7,532 nt of DNA from JAGQSZ01 sp049672765 (GTDB lineage: Bacteria > Actinomycetota > Acidimicrobiia > Acidimicrobiales > Microtrichaceae), in assembly GCA_049672765.1 (NCBI GenBank), contig JBATWQ010000098.1, forward strand, positions 1 to 7,532. Direction: 5' to 3'. The notes beneath the pieces were generated by a model, which had not been told where the DNA came from, did no database searches, and saw nothing but the letters and a program-made list of their open reading frames with translations. Shown in pieces: positions 5,582-7,532 of this stretch (the stretch's first letter is position 1; each line of letters begins with the position of its first letter). The translations under genes and the position numbers were made by a program.

Positions 5582-6727
5582 ATGCCGATCACCGAACAGG
5601 ACGTCACAGCAGCACTGAGCAAGGTTCGAGAGCCGGAACTCCACCGGACCCTTGCCGAACTGGGGATGATCCGATCGGTGCGCGTGGACGATTCATCGGT
5701 CGGTGTGCTCATAGCGCTGAGCGTCCCCGACAACCCGGTCAAGGACGACATCGAACGCGACGTCCGCACAGCACTGGCGGCGCTGGTGGTCGACCAGAGG
5801 GTGGACGTCGAGTTCACCGCTCTGACGGACGAGGAACGCCGGGACCTGCGCATCAAGCTCCACGGCGATCCTGCTGCGACCGCAGGTTCGCAACAGGCCC
5901 ACGGTCACGCCGAGGGCCGCAGCATTCCCTTCGCCGATCCCGGCTCACGGACCCGGGTACTGCTCATCGCGTCGGGCAAGGGCGGCGTCGGCAAGTCGTC
6001 TGTCACGACCAACCTCGCAATTGCGCTGGCCCAGCGCGAAGGCAAGCGCGTCGCCGTCGTCGACGCCGACGTCTGGGGCTTCTCGATCCCGAGGATGCTC
6101 GGCGTCGAGCGACCCCCGGTTCTGATCGACCAGATGATCGTTCCGCCGCTTGCCTACGGGGTCAACTGCATCTCGATGGGCTTCTTCGTCGACGAGGACC
6201 AACCGGTCATCTGGCGTGGCCCGATGCTCCACAAGGCGTTGGAGCAGTTCCTGACCGACGTCTACTGGGACGAACCCGACTACCTGGTAGTGGACCTTCC
6301 CCCCGGAACGGGAGACATCTCGATCTCTCTTGCCCAGTTCCTCCCGCGCGCCGAACTGTACGTGGTCACCACGCCACAGGACGCGGCCCAGAAGGTCGCC
6401 CAGCGCGCCGCGTTCATGGCCGAGAAGGTCCGCTTGGACGTGAAGGGCGTCATCGAGAACATGTCTTGGTTCACCGGAGACGACGGCAAGCGTTATGAGA
6501 TCTTCGGAGCAGGCGGGGGACAGGCGCTCGCGGACAAGATCGGCGTCCCGCTGCTCGGTCAGATCCCCCTGGTTCCGAGGCTTCGCGAGGGCGGGGACCA
6601 AGGCTCCCCGATAGTCGCAGTTGATCCGGATTCTGAAGCAGCCCAGGCGTTCGCCAGAATCGCCGAGCAGATCGACGTCGACCTCGCCCCGACCCGGCGC
6701 TACAACCCGGCGCTCAAGATTCTCTGA
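5582..6727 (+). CDS. mrp: Mrp/ApbC-type P-loop ATPase (MIP18 domain plus ParA-like ATPase), cysteine-poor
   Basis: A 381-residue cytosolic protein of the Mrp/NBP35 family, generally seen as an ATP-dependent Fe-S cluster carrier or scaffold. Residues 1-90 are the MIP18 (DUF59) domain (KVREPELHRTLAELGMIRSV); a His/Gly-rich linker (about 97-115) follows. The ATPase domain has the deviant Walker A SGKGGVGKSS (131-140, K133 and K138), VDADVWGFSIPRML (switch I region), WRGPMLHKALEQFL, DYLVVDLPPGTGD (Walker B and switch II) and TTPQDAAQKVA. The expected CxxC near residue 300 is absent: ENMSWFTGDDGKRYEIFG has no cysteine. The MIP18 cysteine is asparagine (N51). C196 is the only cysteine in the protein. 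The ATG start has GGGAAG 8 bases upstream. It diverges from the SufR-like gene, suggesting shared control. Confidence 0.93.
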   Translation: MPITEQDVTAALSKVREPELHRTLAELGMIRSVRVDDSSVGVLIALSVPDNPVKDDIERDVRTALAALVVDQRVDVEFTALTDEERRDLRIKLHGDPAATAGSQQAHGHAEGRSIPFADPGSRTRVLLIASGKGGVGKSSVTTNLAIALAQREGKRVAVVDADVWGFSIPRMLGVERPPVLIDQMIVPPLAYGVNCISMGFFVDEDQPVIWRGPMLHKALEQFLTDVYWDEPDYLVVDLPPGTGDISISLAQFLPRAELYVVTTPQDAAQKVAQRAAFMAEKVRLDVKGVIENMSWFTGDDGKRYEIFGAGGGQALADKIGVPLLGQIPLVPRLREGGDQGSPIVAVDPDSEAAQAFARIAEQIDVDLAPTRRYNPALKIL

Positions 6728-6865
6728 GAAAACGCATGGTGGGGACGGCTAGCGGGACAGATGTTCCCGTGACATAGACGCTGTCTCTGCCGGTCAATAC
6801 CATGAAGCCTCACCCCGCCGAACTGAACCGGACGAAACGGGGTCAATACATCAGGAGATGACCCA
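6728..6865 (+). promoter_or_regulatory. 138-base leader between mrp and the DUF3107 gene, with repeats and competing hairpins
   Basis: The gap is long for this compact window and likely holds a promoter. GGTCAATAC occurs twice (6792-6800 and 6841-6849). TACCAT (6798-6803) fits a -10 but lacks a good -35. A weak hairpin after mrp (CGGGA 6753-6757 with TCCCG 6765-6769, 7-base loop) has no U-run. Nearer the gene, CGGGGT (6838-6843) can pair back with ACCCCG (6812-6817), or GGGTCA (6840-6845) can pair forward with TGACCC (6859-6864), the two being mutually exclusive. Confidence 0.4.
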
Positions 6866-6868
6866 GTG
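6853..6868 (+). promoter_or_regulatory. Ribosome binding site and GTG start of the DUF3107 gene
   Basis: AGGAG at 6853-6857 lies 8 bases before GTG at 6866. An ATG at 6858 is out of frame and abuts the AGGAG; it opens only a nine-codon frame. The GTG gives the family's usual N-terminus (MDVRIGV). The AGGAG lies in the 13-base loop of the possible GGGTCA/TGACCC stem. Confidence 0.75.
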
Positions 6869-7099
6869 GACGTACGCATCGGCGTGACCTACTCCCCGCG
6901 TGAGATCGAGTTGCAATTGGCCGACGACACCGACCGGGACGCCATCAAGGCGCAGGTCGACAAGGTTCTGGGCGATGACGACAAGGTCCTCTGGTTGACC
7001 GACCGCAAGGGCCGCGAAGTCGGAGTTCCCTCCGCCCGAATTTCCTTCGTAGAGATCGGCAGCTCGGCCGAGACCCGCGCGATCGGATTCTCAAGCTGA
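6866..7099 (+). CDS. DUF3107 family protein
   Basis: A 77-residue soluble protein matching, from memory, the actinobacterial DUF3107 family: MDVRIGVTYSPREIELQLADD, a short helix (about 22-36), then KVLWLTDRKGREVGVPSARISFVEIG and a final RAIGF. The strand-helix-strand-strand pattern and family-typical ending are clear, and length is normal. Function is unknown; no catalytic residues, cysteines or membrane segments are visible. The GTG start has a good ribosome site. The stop directly abuts the ATG of the ArsA-like ATPase gene, so the two are almost certainly co-translated, suggesting a functional link with that ATPase or its membrane-protein or redox clients. It is also valuable as a lineage marker for Actinobacteria. 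Confidence 0.9.
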   Translation: MDVRIGVTYSPREIELQLADDTDRDAIKAQVDKVLGDDDKVLWLTDRKGREVGVPSARISFVEIGSSAETRAIGFSS

Positions 7100-7532
7100 A
7101 TGGCTCACGGGCTGCTTGATCGGCGCCTCCTCTTCGTCACTGGCAAGGGGGGAGTGGGCAAGACCTCGGTTGCCTCGGCAATCGCGATGCTCGCCGCGGA
7201 TCAGGGCAAGCGCACCCTCATCTGTGAAGTCGACTCCAAAGGCGACCTGGCCGAGTTTCTCGGAGTCGGGCCACTCAAATTCCAGCCGGTCGAGGTCCGC
7301 AAGGGCCTGTTCGCCATGTCCATGGACACCGAGGAGTCGCTCAAGGAATACCTGCGGTTGTTCCTGAAGATCCCGCTGGTTTCGCGACTGGGTGTTCTGG
7401 CGTCGACGTTCGATTTCATCGCCAACGCGGCTCCGGGAGTGAAAGAGGTACTGACCGTCGGCAAGCTGACCCACGAGGTTCGTGAACGCAACTACGACCT
7501 GGTGGTGGTCGACGCATCCGCCACGGGTCACG
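7100..7532 (+). CDS. ArsA/Get3-like ATPase, N-terminal part (3' truncated by window edge)
   Basis: An open frame from ATG 7100 to the right edge encodes the first 144 residues of an ArsA-type (anion-transporting/TRC40-like) P-loop ATPase. The deviant Walker A is LFVTGKGGVGKTS (G15-T22, with K16 and K21). CEVDSKGDLAEFLG takes the place of the usual DPAHSLSDAF A-loop, and DTEESLKEYLRLFLK plus YDLVVVDASATGH (switch II, with serine where many have proline) follow. The altered A-loop and the ESLKEYL segment recall actinobacterial ArsA homologues such as mycobacterial Rv3679/Rv3680 rather than true arsenite pumps, as far as I remember. No arsR, arsB or arsD is nearby, so arsenic resistance is not supported. 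The ATG immediately follows the DUF3107 stop with no spacer and no clear Shine-Dalgarno, indicating coupled translation. The C-terminus is not seen. Confidence 0.9.
   Translation, partial: MAHGLLDRRLLFVTGKGGVGKTSVASAIAMLAADQGKRTLICEVDSKGDLAEFLGVGPLKFQPVEVRKGLFAMSMDTEESLKEYLRLFLKIPLVSRLGVLASTFDFIANAAPGVKEVLTVGKLTHEVRERNYDLVVVDASATGH

Noticed and set aside
5566..6498. 310-codon plus-strand open frame inside mrp
   Set aside because: A +1-type shadow of mrp with very Arg/Gly-rich composition; the mrp frame carries all P-loop ATPase motifs.
5945..6601. 218-codon minus-strand open frame opposite mrp
   Set aside because: Antisense shadow of the conserved ATPase domain; no family recognised.
6858..6887. 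Nine-codon frame starting ATG at 6858, overlapping the DUF3107 start
   Set aside because: The AGGAG directly abuts this ATG, leaving no spacing for initiation; it is out of frame with the family-consistent GTG at 6866.
7091..7531. Minus-strand open frame at the right edge
   Set aside because: It is opposite the ArsA-like frame, which has a clear Walker A and switch II motif. The minus product has no coherent domain.
7100..7532. Arsenite resistance role for the ArsA-like ATPase
   Set aside because: No ArsR, ArsB, ArsC or ArsD gene is visible and the A-loop region differs from arsenite-pump ATPases; the winged-helix gene in the window is tied to the desulfurase instead.

Overview
The window is about 7.5 kb of high-GC bacterial DNA, densely packed with short intergenic gaps, several GTG starts and stop/start overlaps. 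It most likely comes from an actinobacterium. The best taxonomic marker is a DUF3107 protein, a small family found essentially in Actinobacteria. A Ccm (System I) cytochrome c maturation cluster, unusual for that phylum, would fit a deep branch such as Acidimicrobiia, but that placement is inference. I see no rRNA, tRNA, CRISPR array, insertion sequence or phage gene.

Left block (1-2094, + strand): the end of a cytochrome c maturation operon. It holds the C-terminal part of a CcmG/DsbE-like thioredoxin, then CcmH with a CxxC motif, then a CcmI-like membrane-anchored TPR protein. The genes overlap by 4 and 8 bases. The correct ccmI start is the GTG at 883, inside the end of ccmH; a longer open frame reaching back to 751 is only a shadow of ccmH.

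Middle block (5477 down to 2101, - strand): a winged-helix regulator with C-terminal cysteines (SufR-like), a cysteine desulfurase of the IscS/NifS type, and a SixA/MutT1-type histidine phosphatase, tightly packed as an operon. After a 105-base gap comes an unrecognised lipoprotein, which converges on ccmI with a 6-base gap and a short hairpin across the two stops.

Right block (5582-7532, + strand): an Mrp/ApbC-type P-loop ATPase transcribed divergently from the regulator, then a DUF3107 protein. Directly abutting that is the N-terminal 144 residues of an ArsA/Get3-like ATPase, which runs off the right edge.

The regulator, the desulfurase and Mrp look like one iron-sulfur or sulfur-trafficking locus built around a 104-base divergent intergenic region that carries a palindromic operator candidate. 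This locus sits beside haem-protein (cytochrome c) maturation. The points most worth a second look are: an Mrp that has lost both cysteine sites normally linked to cluster handling; the SufR-like cysteine pattern; the DUF3107-ArsA pair with a leader that can form competing hairpins around its ribosome binding site; and the orphan lipoprotein. I see no clear-cut new system, only a plausible redox/Fe-S cluster with unusual members.
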